A stretch of 64,000 nucleotides of DNA from Mesostigma viride. Taxonomy: Eukaryota; Streptophyta; Mesostigmatophyceae; Mesostigmatales; Mesostigmataceae. Where the stretch lies: assembly GCA_009746045.1 (NCBI GenBank), contig RPFO01000253.1, forward strand, positions 3,027,975-3,091,974, read 5' to 3'. The notes beneath the pieces are model-generated. The model had not been told where the DNA came from, did no database searches, and saw only the letters and a program-made list of their open reading frames with translations. Positions within the stretch are counted from its first letter, which is position 1; each line of letters opens with the position of its first letter. Shown here piece after piece: positions 1 to 10,871 of this stretch. The translations under genes were made by a program, and so were the position numbers.

Positions 1-345
1 CTATCTCACAGCATTCTAACTACAACATCTATCTAGGCAGCCGCACGCTGCCCTAGGGGAGCTATCTGGCGTGCCTCCCACGGGATTGCACACGCGGGCG
101 CTTCCCCACTGGGGGGGGCTCGTTGTCCTCTATGACCTGGGCCCACTTGGCCTTGTCCATCATCTTCTTCCAAATCACAGAGAGGCCTAGGCCCCCCATG
201 TCCTCTACTAGCTGTTCTTTGAAGGTGCGGGCCTTGCGGCGTCTAACATCACTGGGCCCAGCCCACGTCAGGAGGTGCCGGCCAGGCTGGGCTGGTCGCA
301 GTCCTGCGGGGGGGCCACGTGAGGTGTCTACCCGGCAGAGTATGC
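1..345 (-). mobile_element. LINE family A fragment, RT C-terminal end
   Basis: Read on the minus strand, this matches the end of the reverse-transcriptase ORF and start of the 3' UTR seen at 2450-2700 and 19740-19890. It holds the run GLGLSVIWKKMMDKAKWAQV followed by the VGKR / RGRHA tail. It is 5'-truncated and cut by the window edge. It is a dead fragment. Confidence 0.75.
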
Positions 346-555
346 TGTTGTCTCCAATTGATGTATCCTTGCTCGGATGAAGCTTGTGTGTCCTTCCACC
401 AGCATCCCTAGTTACATGTTACCTGGTCTTTGCAGCAACCAAGGATTGCTCATGCAAAACCGGCCCAGGACTGCATGTCGACGTCTCCAAATGTTTCCGG
501 GTTGTCTCCAAATGTCGAGATGGCGTTAAGGAAAAGGCGGTATATGGCTGCATAG

Positions 556-760
556 ATTATCAAGGAGACAACCAGCGCAGGCCAGAAATCGGGAGAATCC
601 GGACCATGGTAGCTCGAGCCTGCCGTTATCTTTTCCTCGTTTTCGAGTCGTTCAGGATGATGAATATGAATGGAGATATGGAAATGTGTAGCCTTGTGCA
701 TTGAAATTATGTCTGGCTTACGTGTAGAGCGACTAGATGACCTAAACGGTGGGGCCGGAA
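556..760 (+). repeat. Dispersed ~200 bp SINE-like repeat, copy 1
   Basis: This copy begins ATCAAGGAGACAACCAGCGC and runs through GGAGAATCCGGACCATGG and GAGTCGTTCAGGATGATGAA to the AGCGACTAGATGACC region. Related copies lie at 7560-7725(-), 8248-8306(+), 9120-9248(-), 10617-10723(-) and 18042-18225(+). No coding potential is shared between copies and no RNA polymerase III box was identified with confidence. The family name is unknown. It lies downstream of the membrane-protein stop codon, possibly in its 3' UTR. Confidence 0.7.
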
Positions 761-948
761 ACAGCTTGCTTGATCAGGGCGTGTGTTAGATTATGAGCGC
801 GAGTACTGGGCTGGAAAAATTTGGAAAGCGCGTATGACATACTCAGCAACTATGGTAACTAGTCTGGACATCATTCAGTAATCAGTAGCATTGGCAACAG
901 CATTTATGTACAACATGATCGAAATGAAGAGGCCACTTTTTGTGGCCT

Positions 949-3900
949 TTACGAGTGCTTCCACAGTGACAGACCCGAGGCAATAGCCGTTGCTGCAAGG
1001 CTAAGTGCACACAGCCAAATGCACGCCGGGGTGAGAGTGGACGCGGTACCTGCCCTCATATAGCCAACCACAGACATTATGCTGTAGATCAGGAGGCCCC
1101 AGTTCAGTTCCTTGAAAGTGGATGCTCCCAGACGGCCCCGACCGGCTGCCGAGGCTAGAACACGCAGGGATGCCAGAACAGGGGCGATGAGGAGGGCAAT
1201 CTTGAGGGCGGCCCACTGGAACGGTGTTCCCTTCCACAGGATTCCTGGCAGCTTGCCCCATGTCGCGTAGACGGAGATAACTTCAGGGTTGATGAGGGAG
1301 AAACCTGCGACATGAAGGAAATTTAAAGCATGATACACATGCGAAAAGCACAAGAAGTACAGCAAGAAAGAGTGTGATTGCATGAGACAACCACATGAAG
1401 ACCACAACATGAACAAAATAGGGCAGCATCAGCTCTGCAATTTCAATGTAAGGTCCACGTGCGTAGGCAGCTTGCAGCCCCGGCAACATACCAAGGGAGC
1501 ATGGAAAATACATGCAATTGGGTGGGCATTAGGAATGCACAGCCTTCCATTCAGTTTTCTGGTCTGCGCTGTGGGACATCCTCGCTCTGTTCCGGATCCC
1601 CCTGCCCCTTATTGCCGTCATCCGCAACCTGTATGAAGGGTCCACCACCTCGGTGCGCATTTCCTACGGGTCCACGCCACCATGCCCTCTTCAGAAGGGT
1701 GTGTGGCAGGGATGCGTGCTCTCGCCATACCTGTTCATTATTGTGGTCGAATACGTAATGAATCAGGCGCGCAAGCGGTTTGCTCGCATTGTGGGGTAGG
1801 GAACCAGGGATGAAGGTCGCCAACAAATTCTGGAATGGCGGGGCGAACACGGAGATTCGGCTAGCGGATTCATCTATGAAGACGACACCACCCTCTTCGA
1901 GGACACTGAGCAAGCGCAGATGTGGCTTGACTGCCTCGCAATCGAGGCCCGAGTGGTGGGGCTCGAGGTCAGCAAGAAGACAGAGGCCCTGGCGGTTGGG
2001 CTCACTCAGCCACCGCCCGACCTCTTTCTCCTTGATGGCTCTCGCGTCCAATATAGGGACCGCGTCAAGTTGCTGAGTAGCTTACTCCCCAGCTGCGAGG
2101 CCGATGTGGACCACCGTATCTCCCTCGCCTGGCACGCTTTACGTCAATACAGGGCCCTGAGCCGCAAGCCCTTGGGCAAGCTAGAGAAACATGACCTGTT
2201 TAAGTTCCTGGTCCTCCCTGTTCTCACATACAGGGCCGAGACGTGGACCCTCACCGCCGACCTCGCCAGAAAGCTAGGCGGCGCGGTCACCAACATGCTG
2301 CGGTCAATTTTCCGTGTGGGATACGTTGCTCACGTCCGCAGTGAGGACCTGTACCTCGGCATACCACACATCACCAGCTCCATTAAGCAGCGGCGCCTGC
2401 AGCTAGTAGGGCACTTAGCTCGCACCAACCAGCTCAGCCTGGCAGGCACCTCCTCACGTGGGCCGGGCCCAGCCATGCTAGACGCCGCAAGGCCCGCCCT
2501 TTCAAAGAACAGCTAGTAGAGGACATGGGGGGCATAGGCCTCTCCGTGATTTGGAACAAGATGATGGACAAGGCCAAGTGGGCTCAGGTCATAGAGGACA
2601 ACAACCCCCCTCCAGTGGGGAAGCTGCGTGTTTGCAAACGCGGGAAGCATGCTAGACGAGACCCCTAGGGTCGAGGGCACCATAGATATAGAGTAATAAT
2701 CTTTTGTAGATGTATTAGACCGGTAGGATTCCGTGTACCCATCCATCCATCCATCCATCCATCCATCGGGGTTAATGCTCCGTGACTCCCCAACGGGAGC
2801 ACGAGTTTAATTAATTAATTAATTAATTAATTAATTAATTAATTAATTAATTAATTAATTAATTAATTAATTAATTAATTAATTAATTAATTAATTAGGA
2901 ATGCACATGGGTACAATGTGTCGTGAGGTGTTTCTGCAAAATTGTTTGGCGTGAACTGAAGGTACCTAGGCCAACACTGTCTATTTCACCACAATAAACA
3001 TTCGTGTTGTGCAAAGCCCTAAAACAGGAGAGCAACATACCACCAAAAGTTCCCTAGTCCAGTCATACCACGCTACAACCGCACCCAATTTCCGATTTGA
3101 GCATGTAGGATTGCTTGACTAACACAAGACCATAATTTATATGCAGATATATGCAGATATATGCATATATATGCAGATATATGCATATATATGCAGATAT
3201 ATGCAGATATATGCAGATATATGCAGATATATGCAGATATATGAAGATATATGCAGATATAGCAAAACCACAGGTGGCCAAACACAGCCTTCACACCGGT
3301 GCAGAAACAGCTTTCGCATCATCCATCTCGACAGTGTCTTTGCTAACGTTCCGCGCACGGCCACATGTGGCCGTGGGCTGCCGGATTTTGTGCTGCGGTC
3401 ACACGTGGCTGCGGAATTTTCGTGCCCGGGGTCACATGTGGCCGCGAGATTTTTGTGCCTGCGGCCACACTGTGCCAGGGGTCAGTAGTTGGACGGCCAA
3501 GTATCAATGGTAATTCGTCTGACGTCTGAGTTCTGATAATCTAGTGCGCTGTCCCGAGATGTGTGTCTTGGCCAGTAGTTGTCAGTCAGTCAGAGAGTGA
3601 CATAAGTTGATACTGCCCCGTCATCCGGTACAGGTCAGTTAGACTGACCTCAGCACCCTGAACTGTTCAATCGAAACGTTTACTAGAAGCCAATGTCCAA
3701 TTACCTGAAACTATCTAAACTTTTCTCTGGCGGCTGTGCAGCAGTACAGCGTGAAGTCCAATGCATGAATATTTATGCGTACGTGAAATGAATGCACGTT
3801 GGTCGTTGGCTCGCGTAAGGTGATTTTCTATTCAAGGTGCATTGCAGCGTCAATTACTGTCAAGCACTGTACAAAGTTCGGAGATGTATGATGCAATAGG

Positions 3901-5464
3901 TGGCTTGCTGCTGGGTGGTTTAAGGCAATTGGCAGGATTGTCAGGATTTTGAAATTTCAAGGGTATAACTTAGAAGCACTGCTCAGATGCTTGGAATTTT
4001 GCCTGCCTGAAAGTTACCTGCTAAGGGCGTGCGACCGCGGGATTTTGACAGCCGAGGCCACCGCGGCCGCAGGATTTTGACGGTTGAGGCCACTGCGACC
4101 GCGGCGTTAAAAGCCTTAGCAAAACACTGCATCACGCGAATCACATCGCTGCCATTCGACAGACCCCAATCACCCACCTGCGACAAGCGCTGCGAGCCCT
4201 GCCACCGCCGAGTAGGCCGTCGTGAGCATGCGGTCCCCCATGACCTCCCCCTGGTAGTCCTTGTAGCCCAGCACGAACACCAGCGGGATGGCCATCGCAA
4301 CCAAATAGCCCAGCAGCGGGCCGATCGCCAGGTGGCGCACGTCCAGCGACACAAGGGCGTGCAGGATGACACTGCCGGCGATGGCCACCGCGTTCGCCAG
4401 GTTCAGCTCCTTGTAGGTCTCAGAGCGGAGCAGGTCCTTGGCGGCCGCTTTGGAGAGAGAGTAGCAGCTCACCTGGAGGATAGGGTTTATGAACAACATT
4501 TTGATAAGCCCGTAGAGGGACAGGAGATGTAAGTGGGATGGATGGGTCATTTGCGTGGGGGATGCGTGGGAATGGACATATAGCGTTGGCGATGGGCAGA
4601 CCGCAAAGGTAGGCTATATCACGAGAGCTGCAAACATAAGAGGGCTGCCCATCAAATTTCACAAGTAGCAAAGGGCATTCAGTAGACTGGCGGGGCATTC
4701 AGTGAATCAACATACGGGTGGCTGCCACGTGGCATAGCACAGCATTTGTGGCAAACAGCACTGGAATGAAGGAACTTCCTGCTAGCGGCCACCCAGGCTC
4801 AGCAGCTATGCACAGGGAAGGAAGCATTCAAGGCAGATCCATGCTGTTGTTGCTTTAGCGATTCATTAACGTACCAGACAGGTTGCCTGGTATTGCCTAC
4901 GCAGGATGCTTTCTGGTTACCGTGATCACATTATTAAAATATTTGATGTGAGTACGTGACCTCAATTGGAGGTCACTGACTCACTGGGCTGGGCATTGCC
5001 AGGCTTTAGTGTGCCCTGCTGCCCGTGCCTGCAGTGGGTCGTGCTCAGCGCAACCTGCTGTCATCCAAAGGGAGTAGTGGCGATAGTGGCTTGCACAGGC
5101 AGGCAGCGGCAGGGGATGCTCTGACTACTAGCATTCTTTCAAGTACAACAATTTGCATACTACTATGCTCTCAGATGCATAGGTGCATTACTGCAACGCA
5201 TTGGTGTACCCGTGCAGACTGGTGCCAGGCGTTTCTGAACTGGCAGAATGAATGTGGTGCCAAAAAAAGGCTCACCATGACAGGGACCAGCAGGGCGGCC
5301 ACGGCCTGGAAGTACATGGGGATCCATGCCGACGGCGATGCTGGCATTGCCACCAGCAGGCTGGCGAGGTCCAGCCGGAAGAGCAGGGCTGCGGTGGCCA
5401 CCTGCCAGCCCACTTTGACCATGCTCAGCCCTTGGTACAGCTGGCCCAGGGTTCTGTCTGACAC
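949..5464 (-). CDS. Polytopic membrane protein, multi-exon, 5' end unresolved
   Basis: Three consecutive minus-strand exons splice in frame: 5464-5276, 4472-4178 and 1304-949 (TAA stop at 949-951). All junctions are AG/GT, and the middle exon's single leftover base joins the last exon's two leading bases to make a Gly codon. The ~279 residues contain about seven hydrophobic segments, for example around PMYFQAVAALLVPVM, LLGYLVAMAIPLVFVLGY and PACIWLCALSLAATA. Two similar motifs, SETYKELNLA and ASTFKELNWG, suggest an internal duplication. A possible upstream exon at 5740-5668, carrying MPFAIMAWDAYLLIYQLHG, is also membrane-like, but its phase does not join directly, so the start is unknown. The family was not recognised; a plastid or other organelle membrane protein is only a guess. 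The 2.9 kb last intron holds a LINE in the opposite orientation. Confidence 0.65.
1545..2900 (+). mobile_element. LINE family A copy, 5'-truncated, decayed RT
   Basis: A non-LTR reverse-transcriptase remnant. At about 1640-1760 it reads LYEGSTTSVRISYG then KGVWQGCVLSPYLFIIVVEY, the RT QGxxxSPxLF box. The catalytic YADD box is YEDD near 1870. The C-terminal part (1920-2516) has FKFLVLPVLTYRAETWTL and RRLQLVGHLART, typical of LINE RT C-termini. The frame is broken. The 3' end carries the family A stem-loop (CTCCCCAACGGGAG) and a TTAA tail. It sits in an intron of the opposite-strand membrane-protein gene. Confidence 0.85.
2806..2897 (+). repeat. (TTAA)n microsatellite, LINE A 3' tail
   Basis: About 23 TTAA units follow directly on the family A 3' stem-loop. 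Shorter TTAA tails at 20010, 59990 and 60785 sit in the same place relative to the element end. This makes it an element tail rather than an independent microsatellite. Confidence 0.9.
3138..3261. repeat. 10-bp tandem repeat ATATATGCAG
   Basis: About 12 copies of ATATATGCAG with a few ATATATGCAT variants, in the large intron of the membrane-protein gene. Open frames of the MQIYADI type across it are repeat artefacts. Confidence 0.9.
3355..3475. repeat. Degenerate ~36 bp minisatellite
   Basis: Three to four imperfect units contain a CACATGTGGCC-like core followed by a gATTTTtGTGC run. A related pair of units with GCGGGATTTTGAC lies at 4030-4105. Both are inside the membrane-protein gene intron. 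No function is evident. Confidence 0.6.
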
Positions 5465-5740
5465 CTGCACGGATACAGCCATCACGGACAATGTCATGCA
5501 GATGCCAAGGAATAGCATACACAGAGCCAATTGAAAAATGCACATAGTGACAGTGTAACCCAATGACAGTGTAATACAAGGGAGATAGATGACATTGAAA
5601 TGTCAGTGGCCTAAAGTATAACGGAAAAAAGAAATATATAGCATTTGGCAGCGTGGATAACAGATACCATGACGTGTCCCATGGAGCTGGTATATGAGAA
5701 GGTAGGCATCCCAGGCCATGATAGCAAATGGCATGGATAA

Positions 5741-7559
5741 CTGACAAAACTGGCGCCAGGGCTTCATCATACAGCTTTTCTTCGGTGTTGTGAAGGCGTC
5801 TGTATGAAGCTACACCCTGCAGTCGCTTGCACATTGTATCACTAGGGCATGCGAGACGCAAGGGACCGGCTATGCGCATCCGTTATGCCGGCCATAGCTC
5901 TTGACGATTCTGGTTATTACCCATGCTAGTTTCTCGGGACCACCCTGCGACTGGCTGGCACTCCCGGACGCGGCGACGATGCAGTGCTTTCTGCGGGCTG
6001 GAGCCCCGATGGAGAGCGGGAACCCAGGCGATGCTGGCCTCCTAGCCTGAACACGGAGACCGGCAGGAGCGGCCTGCAGCGGGTTTGCTGCACGGGCAAA
6101 GATATAGACAAGAGCATATCAAGATATAGATAAGAGCATATAGATAAGAGCATGGCCAGCCCATTAGTAGAGAATCTGCTTTGATTTTCATATCAAGGGT
6201 CACCGCATGCATCCATTCACGTGGTTACTTTTCCATGCGGACGCTCTGTCAGCAACGGCTTCGTCAAGGCCGTGTACCTGCAAATGCAGGCCGAACAGCG
6301 AGGGACGGCGTGCAGCAGGCCGCGCGGGACAGAAGAGCTGCCATTTAAGCTACCCGGTAATATGAGTTGGGAGAAAGTTGGCTAATTACAGATGTAAGCC
6401 CTGTCAGAAGGTTTCCGAAAAACTGCAGGTGGCAGCGGCAAATAAGCTCGCTGGTGGTCACCCGGAATGGAGTTCTCCAACAATGCCGCAATGGGCCAGC
6501 AACAATGACAAGCTTTCACGTCTGGACACCTTGGTCGCTGGTATGAGGCGATTAATAATAGGCTTGAAGTGTAATAACGGTCTTGTTATGACTTGTAATG
6601 ACTGATATTGTGTGTTGGTTACTGGGGCGATCGGTAGGATGTTTTTTTTTTTTATGGAAGTCCGCCTCCGCTACGCGCGCGCGCCTTTTCTGCGTGGCTC
6701 AGGATTTTCCTGAATGAATCTCTTGGAAATTTTCCACGCGCTGCGTTGCCATTCGCTGAATTCCACTGCCAACTGGGCATGCCATGCATCGGGATCGCAT
6801 CGTTGCATGCCAAGTATGCAAATCGAGAATTGCCTGAGCCAATCTCGGCCAATTGTTGTCCCAGAGACGGTACGTTCTTGCAGCAAGTGAGATTCTGCAA
6901 AACGGTCCCCAGGCCCCACTTCGTCGCCACTAAGGAAAATCTTGGATCGTGAGCAGCGCGCGGGAATTTTGTGCGTGCCCGGTAATCACGCTTGCATGAC
7001 TGCACCGCGGGAACCCCTCAACCCTTACAATGTAAGCCTTACACTTCATGCGGGGCAGCGGGAACCACAAATCCATGTTGCATCAGGGTTGCATGCGAGG
7101 TTGCATGCGCGTCAACCCAGCTTTATCGGTCCACTTTTGGTTGCCGTTCAGCCGTTGCTTACCCGGTTAGCGATAACCGAGGTTAATCTTACCTATGGCC
7201 CGCTTCCTTGATAGTTTTTTGAATGCCGGCTGGGAAAACGCAGCCAGCAGCTGGGAGCTGCTGCCAAGCCAAGGCGAGAATGTGAGTCAAGTAGTGTAAT
7301 ACCCTCCTGATTGTCAACCGGCATGTCAAAATCCCTTGTTCGCCAGACCAATCCACAACTGTCCTCTTTGTCGTGGTCACCCATGTCGCATAGCATTCGC
7401 GGCTCGCAACCTAATACTCGCAGATTTCTGGCCTGCGCTGGTTGTCTCTGTTACATGGAAACTGGCGTCGTTATCGAGTACATCTTCCTCAAATTACCTA
7501 TTCTAATCATAAAAGCGAAAAGTCAAAGTCTAATCTAGTCTCTCTAGCGTCTGTCGCTC
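5741..7559. other. No gene recognised
   Basis: Upstream of the resolved exons of the membrane-protein gene. It probably contains that gene's unresolved 5' exons and promoter. The stretch 6660-7200 is GC-rich and has no family resemblance I recognise. Open frames here are short and lack splice-site support. Confidence 0.4.
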
Positions 7560-7725
7560 TTCACGTAAGCCAGTCATAATTTCAATGAACAAGGCTACAC
7601 ATTCCCATTTCCATTCATATTCATCATCCTGAACGACTCGAAAACGCGGAAAAGATAACGGCAGGCTCGAGCTATCATGGTTCGGATTCTCCCGATTTCT
7701 GGCCTACGCTGCTTGTCTCCTTGAC
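7560..7725 (-). repeat. Dispersed SINE-like repeat, copy 2
   Basis: Reverse-orientation copy of the repeat at 556-760, including the CATCCTGAACGACTCGAAAA and CTCGAGCTATCATGG segments. A short extra fragment of the same end lies at 7420-7455. Confidence 0.7.
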
Positions 7726-8247
7726 AAAAGCGAAAAGCTGGACGCGGCTGGTCGCGGTTGATGACCATCCGATTTTTCCATGGCTACATCTGGACAGTTT
7801 TTTGCTTATAGCAGTGCAGTGTCGTGGAACTCGTTTGCATCATCAGCCTTCTGTTGTGATACTAGTAGTTGATAAGACGAACTATTGGCTATGGAGCTAG
7901 GGTGGTGCCCATTCAGCCCTGCAGGTTCATGCAACTTTGGTAGCTATTTTTTTAGAGTGATTAGTTTTGGCAATAGGGACGTGGCCCCATTATGGCGAGG
8001 ACTGTTGCCTCCAGAATGACTGTTTCCTGGCCCATTATGGCGCGATAGTGGTATCACGAGGCAGAGACGAGAAGCGGGTAGTTGGAGAGTTGGATCTAGG
8101 ATGTATCTTTGAGGACACATCGCGGGCCGGTTGTCAAGTGTCAACATCCAATGTAATGGGCTGCCGTGTGGATATTTTGTGCTCGTGAGCGAAGCATGCG
8201 TGGTTGGCAATGTCGAAAGCCTGCATGTTCCCCCATGCGTTTGCTAT

Positions 8248-8306
8248 CAAGGAGACAAATACCAAGGAGACAACCAGCGCAGGCCAGAAATCGGGAGAAT
8301 CAAGGA
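8248..8306 (+). repeat. Dispersed SINE-like repeat, partial copy 3
   Basis: Only the leading ~40 bp (CAACCAGCGCAGGCCAGAAA) is present. It is bracketed by extra copies of the AAGGAGACAAAT start, so the leading unit appears to have been duplicated in tandem. Confidence 0.6.
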
Positions 8307-8476
8307 GACAAATATGTTTCCAATGGCAGTGAAAATTGACATGTGCTTGCCTGTTGTGTTGGCTTGTTCGAGCTAGGGACGTCTTTTCTTTGCATGCCCT
8401 TTATTTCTTCTGCAATCTATTGTTGAAGCATGTACATCAATATTAGTAGTAGTACCTAGACTGTGCACATAGTAAG

Positions 8477-8545
8477 TGAGACAACTATTCCTGGACACAT
8501 GGCGATCCGACGTCGTGACGGGACTAGGGTAGTTGTCTATGTACG
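8477..8545. repeat. Short inverted-ended repeat (GTGAGACAACTA)
   Basis: Begins GTGAGACAACTA and ends TAGTTGTC, giving short inverted ends around a ~55 bp body. A second copy is at 17652-17716, and the left end alone recurs at 12460. It may be a tiny MITE. The class is unknown. Confidence 0.4.
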
Positions 8546-8879
8546 TATGTGAGCCCATGCACGTGGGTCCATAATACATGGCGATGAGCCAGAGCCGGTG
8601 CATGTGAACCCTAGCTCATGCTGGAGAAACTAATTAGCTAGCTAGGAAGGCAGTACCACAACTACTGGGGGTTGTGGGTGAACCCTGGGTATGCCCCTAA
8701 AACCCCTCAGGCTCCGGGAGAAGCCTTTATATTCTCCTGGGCTATCGGGGGTTAGCATGCAACCTACCCCCACACCCGTCATGATGGCCGAGCGTACAGT
8801 CGTCTTGGATAGTCCGGATGACGCGGCCGCTGCGACTCCAGACCTGGGCGAGTGAGTCGCGCCACTTGCCTTCGTCAGT

Positions 8880-8976
8880 GGGTGATCGAAGTATCCGCTT
8901 AGTAAAGTACCTCATCGGGTAGTACTCCGTGGCATGCCTTCAGTGCATGTCCACGCACTTACTTACTTACTTACCA
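8880..8976 (+). mobile_element. LINE family B 3' end
   Basis: TAGTACTCCGTGGCATGCC followed by a (TTAC)n tail. The same terminus lies at 12045-12098, 18640-18690 and, reversed, at 58911-58950 and 60005-60040. Just upstream, at 8780-8852, is a 24-codon open frame from ATGATGGCC, which might be the 5' end of a short element. Confidence 0.65.
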
Positions 8977-9009
8977 CAACTAATTGCATGCACATGCACT
9001 GGTAGATAT

Positions 9010-9120
9010 GCCGGGGCTAGGCCTCTCCGTGATTTGGATACAAATGCAGGACAAGGCCAAGTGGGCCCAGGTAGTAGAGGACCATGGCCCCCCTTTGGTG
9101 GGGCAGAAGCATACAGACAA
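9010..9120 (+). mobile_element. LINE family A RT C-terminal fragment
   Basis: Encodes LGLSVIWIQMQDKAKWAQVV and then EDHGPPLVG, homologous to 2528-2630. It is truncated at both ends and runs directly into a reversed SINE-like copy. Confidence 0.7.
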
Positions 9121-9248
9121 TGCAAGCAAGCTGTTTCCGGCCCCACCGTCTAGGTCATCTAGTCGCTCTATTCGTAAGCCAGCCATAATTTCAATGAACA
9201 AGGCTACGCATTTCCATCTCCATTCATATTGATCATCCTGAACGACTG
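9120..9248 (-). repeat. Dispersed SINE-like repeat, copy 4
   Basis: Reverse copy that contains the CTAGTCGCTCT end and the CATCCTGAACGACT segment. Confidence 0.65.
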
Positions 9249-9249
9249 C

Positions 9250-10195
9250 TGCAGCATCCCCGCAGAGCGGCACCTCCGGCCCCCAGCACGGACTCCATCC
9301 GAGCTGCAGTGGCGGAGCAGCTGGCGCCGATGGCGCTGAGCAGCTCGCCGCCCGGCCTGAACGCGCCTGACGGCCCACTCAACACTCTCTCGGCCAAGGT
9401 CAACAACATTGAAGCCAGAGTCGCACTTAAGCTCCAGCCTCAGTTTACTGCTACGCAAGAGCACATTGCCACCAAAGTTTCCGAGGCCACAGCCACTGTG
9501 ACCACCCGCCTTAACCAGGTGGAAGGCCGAGTCGGCCAAGGCACGGTGAAACTTGAGGCAGCTGCTACCAAGGTAGAAGCCCTGGCCACGTACGCAGGTC
9601 CCCGAGATCGCCGAGCGAACGGCCACCATCGCCGCCCAACCTGCTGGTAGGGCTAGGCCGCCTAGGCATCCTCTCAAGAGCCAGGCATCCTCTACCACGA
9701 CCGCCATCACCACCAAGCTCCAGGAGCTGGAAGACACGCGCCACGAGGCCGCTGACCGCGACCGTCGCCGCTGCCGGGTCATCCTCAGGCGCTTCGACAT
9801 GCAGCCGGAGGAGACCCCAGACTCTCTTCTCCGGCGACGAGCTGAAGAAACAGCTCTTGGCGTGCATGGAGCTGCCAGGTGCGGCACTGCAGGGCGCCTA
9901 CCGCCTGCCCCATCCACGGGCCAAGGCTGGGCCCCCTCCAGTGGTCCTCAGCGACATCACAGCCCGAGCTCGGTTCCTCTAGCTCTCGCCGCAAGAAGCT
10001 GGTGGACACCTCCAGGTCGCTTGACGACGACCTGACGCCAGCCCAGCAGCAGCAACGCCGCGATCAGTGGCCCGACTACATCCGCCACAAGACCAACCCC
10101 GAGAAGCCCCAAGTGTACTGGCGGGGCGGGGATCGACCTTTATGTCAACAAGAAACTGTGGAAGCCCCCCCGGGCTCCCGCGGGATATAGAGCAC
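9250..10195 (+). pseudogene. LINE ORF1 remnant (family A type)
   Basis: A broken ORF1 (RNA-binding/coiled-coil protein of a LINE). Pieces lie in different frames: an N-terminal helical stretch at 9309-9590 (KVNNIEARVALKLQ, TTRLNQVEGRVGQG), a middle block around 9700-9960, and a C-terminal block at 10017-10130 with DDDLTPAQQQQRR and VYWRGGDR. The C-terminal block is shared with 57765-57880 and 59410-59520. Several frameshifts make it non-functional. No RT follows; a 3' UTR-like region runs to about 10560, with a TTGCACCCACAG match to 59818. Confidence 0.7.
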
Positions 10196-10593
10196 TCAAG
10201 CTAGTTGTCTAGCTGGGGGCAATCGATTATGGGATAGCTTAGGCATTACAGCACTTGAAACGATATTAGCGCACAGCGTTATAGTACCTTCAATTAGCTC
10301 TGGCACCTTGTGTTCATCAGCTTGCACCTTAATTAGCCGACGTCTTGAGCCCACCTCACATTTGTAGCATAAGCGAATCAGAATATGCGTCAGCCACGCG
10401 TCAGCTACGCTATGGTATTGCACTGGTTGTATTGCACCCACAGTGTTGCGCCCCGGCATGATGCACCATACCGTGGAAAGAGCGCTCTGTGGCCTGCCCA
10501 CTTGCGGCAGTGAGAGAAGCTAGGGCGCCCTCCCTCCTTCTCGCTGTGTATATATAGGGTTTAAGGTTCCTTAATACTCTGTATATTGGCACC

Positions 10594-10612
10594 CACGTGA
10601 CGCAGTCACGTG
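10594..10612. repeat. Perfect palindrome CACGTGAC-GCA-GTCACGTG
   Basis: Eight-base arms with a 3-base centre. The identical 19 bp lies at 18957-18975. Both are next to LINE/SINE debris, so this may be part of an element. Confidence 0.7.
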
Positions 10613-10616
10613 CTTA

Positions 10617-10723
10617 TTGATAATCCTGAACGACTCGAACACGCGGACAAGATAACGGCAGGCTCGAGCTACCATGGTCCGGATTCTCCCGATTTCTGGC
10701 CTGCGCTGGTTGTCTCCTTGATA
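10617..10723 (-). repeat. Dispersed SINE-like repeat, copy 5
   Basis: Reverse copy running from the AATCCTGAACGACTCGAA segment to GGTTGTCTCCTTGAT. It is one of the best preserved copies. Confidence 0.7.
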
Positions 10724-10789
10724 TGCACCTATGGTATAAGAGTGCCAGGAGAGACCGCTAGGGTCTGTCTCCATCTGGGCATAGATCTA

Positions 10790-10871
10790 TTAGACTGTTA
10801 GGATCGTGTGCCCCCATCCACCCATTAATCCGGGTTAATACTCCGTGACTCCCCAATTGGAGCACGAGTTT
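10790..10871 (+). mobile_element. LINE family A 3' end, interrupted
   Basis: The A-type 3' end (GGGTTAATACTCCGTGACTC, stem-loop, GAGCACGAGTTT) stops where a family B LINE begins. The tail resumes at about 12099. Confidence 0.7.

Noticed and set aside
557-704. Recurring YQGDNQRRPEIGRI peptide in several frames
   Set aside because: It is a translation of the dispersed SINE-like repeat and is not in a conserved frame.
2806-2897. Stand-alone microsatellite or origin-like AT tract
   Set aside because: It always follows the LINE family A terminus, so it is an element tail.
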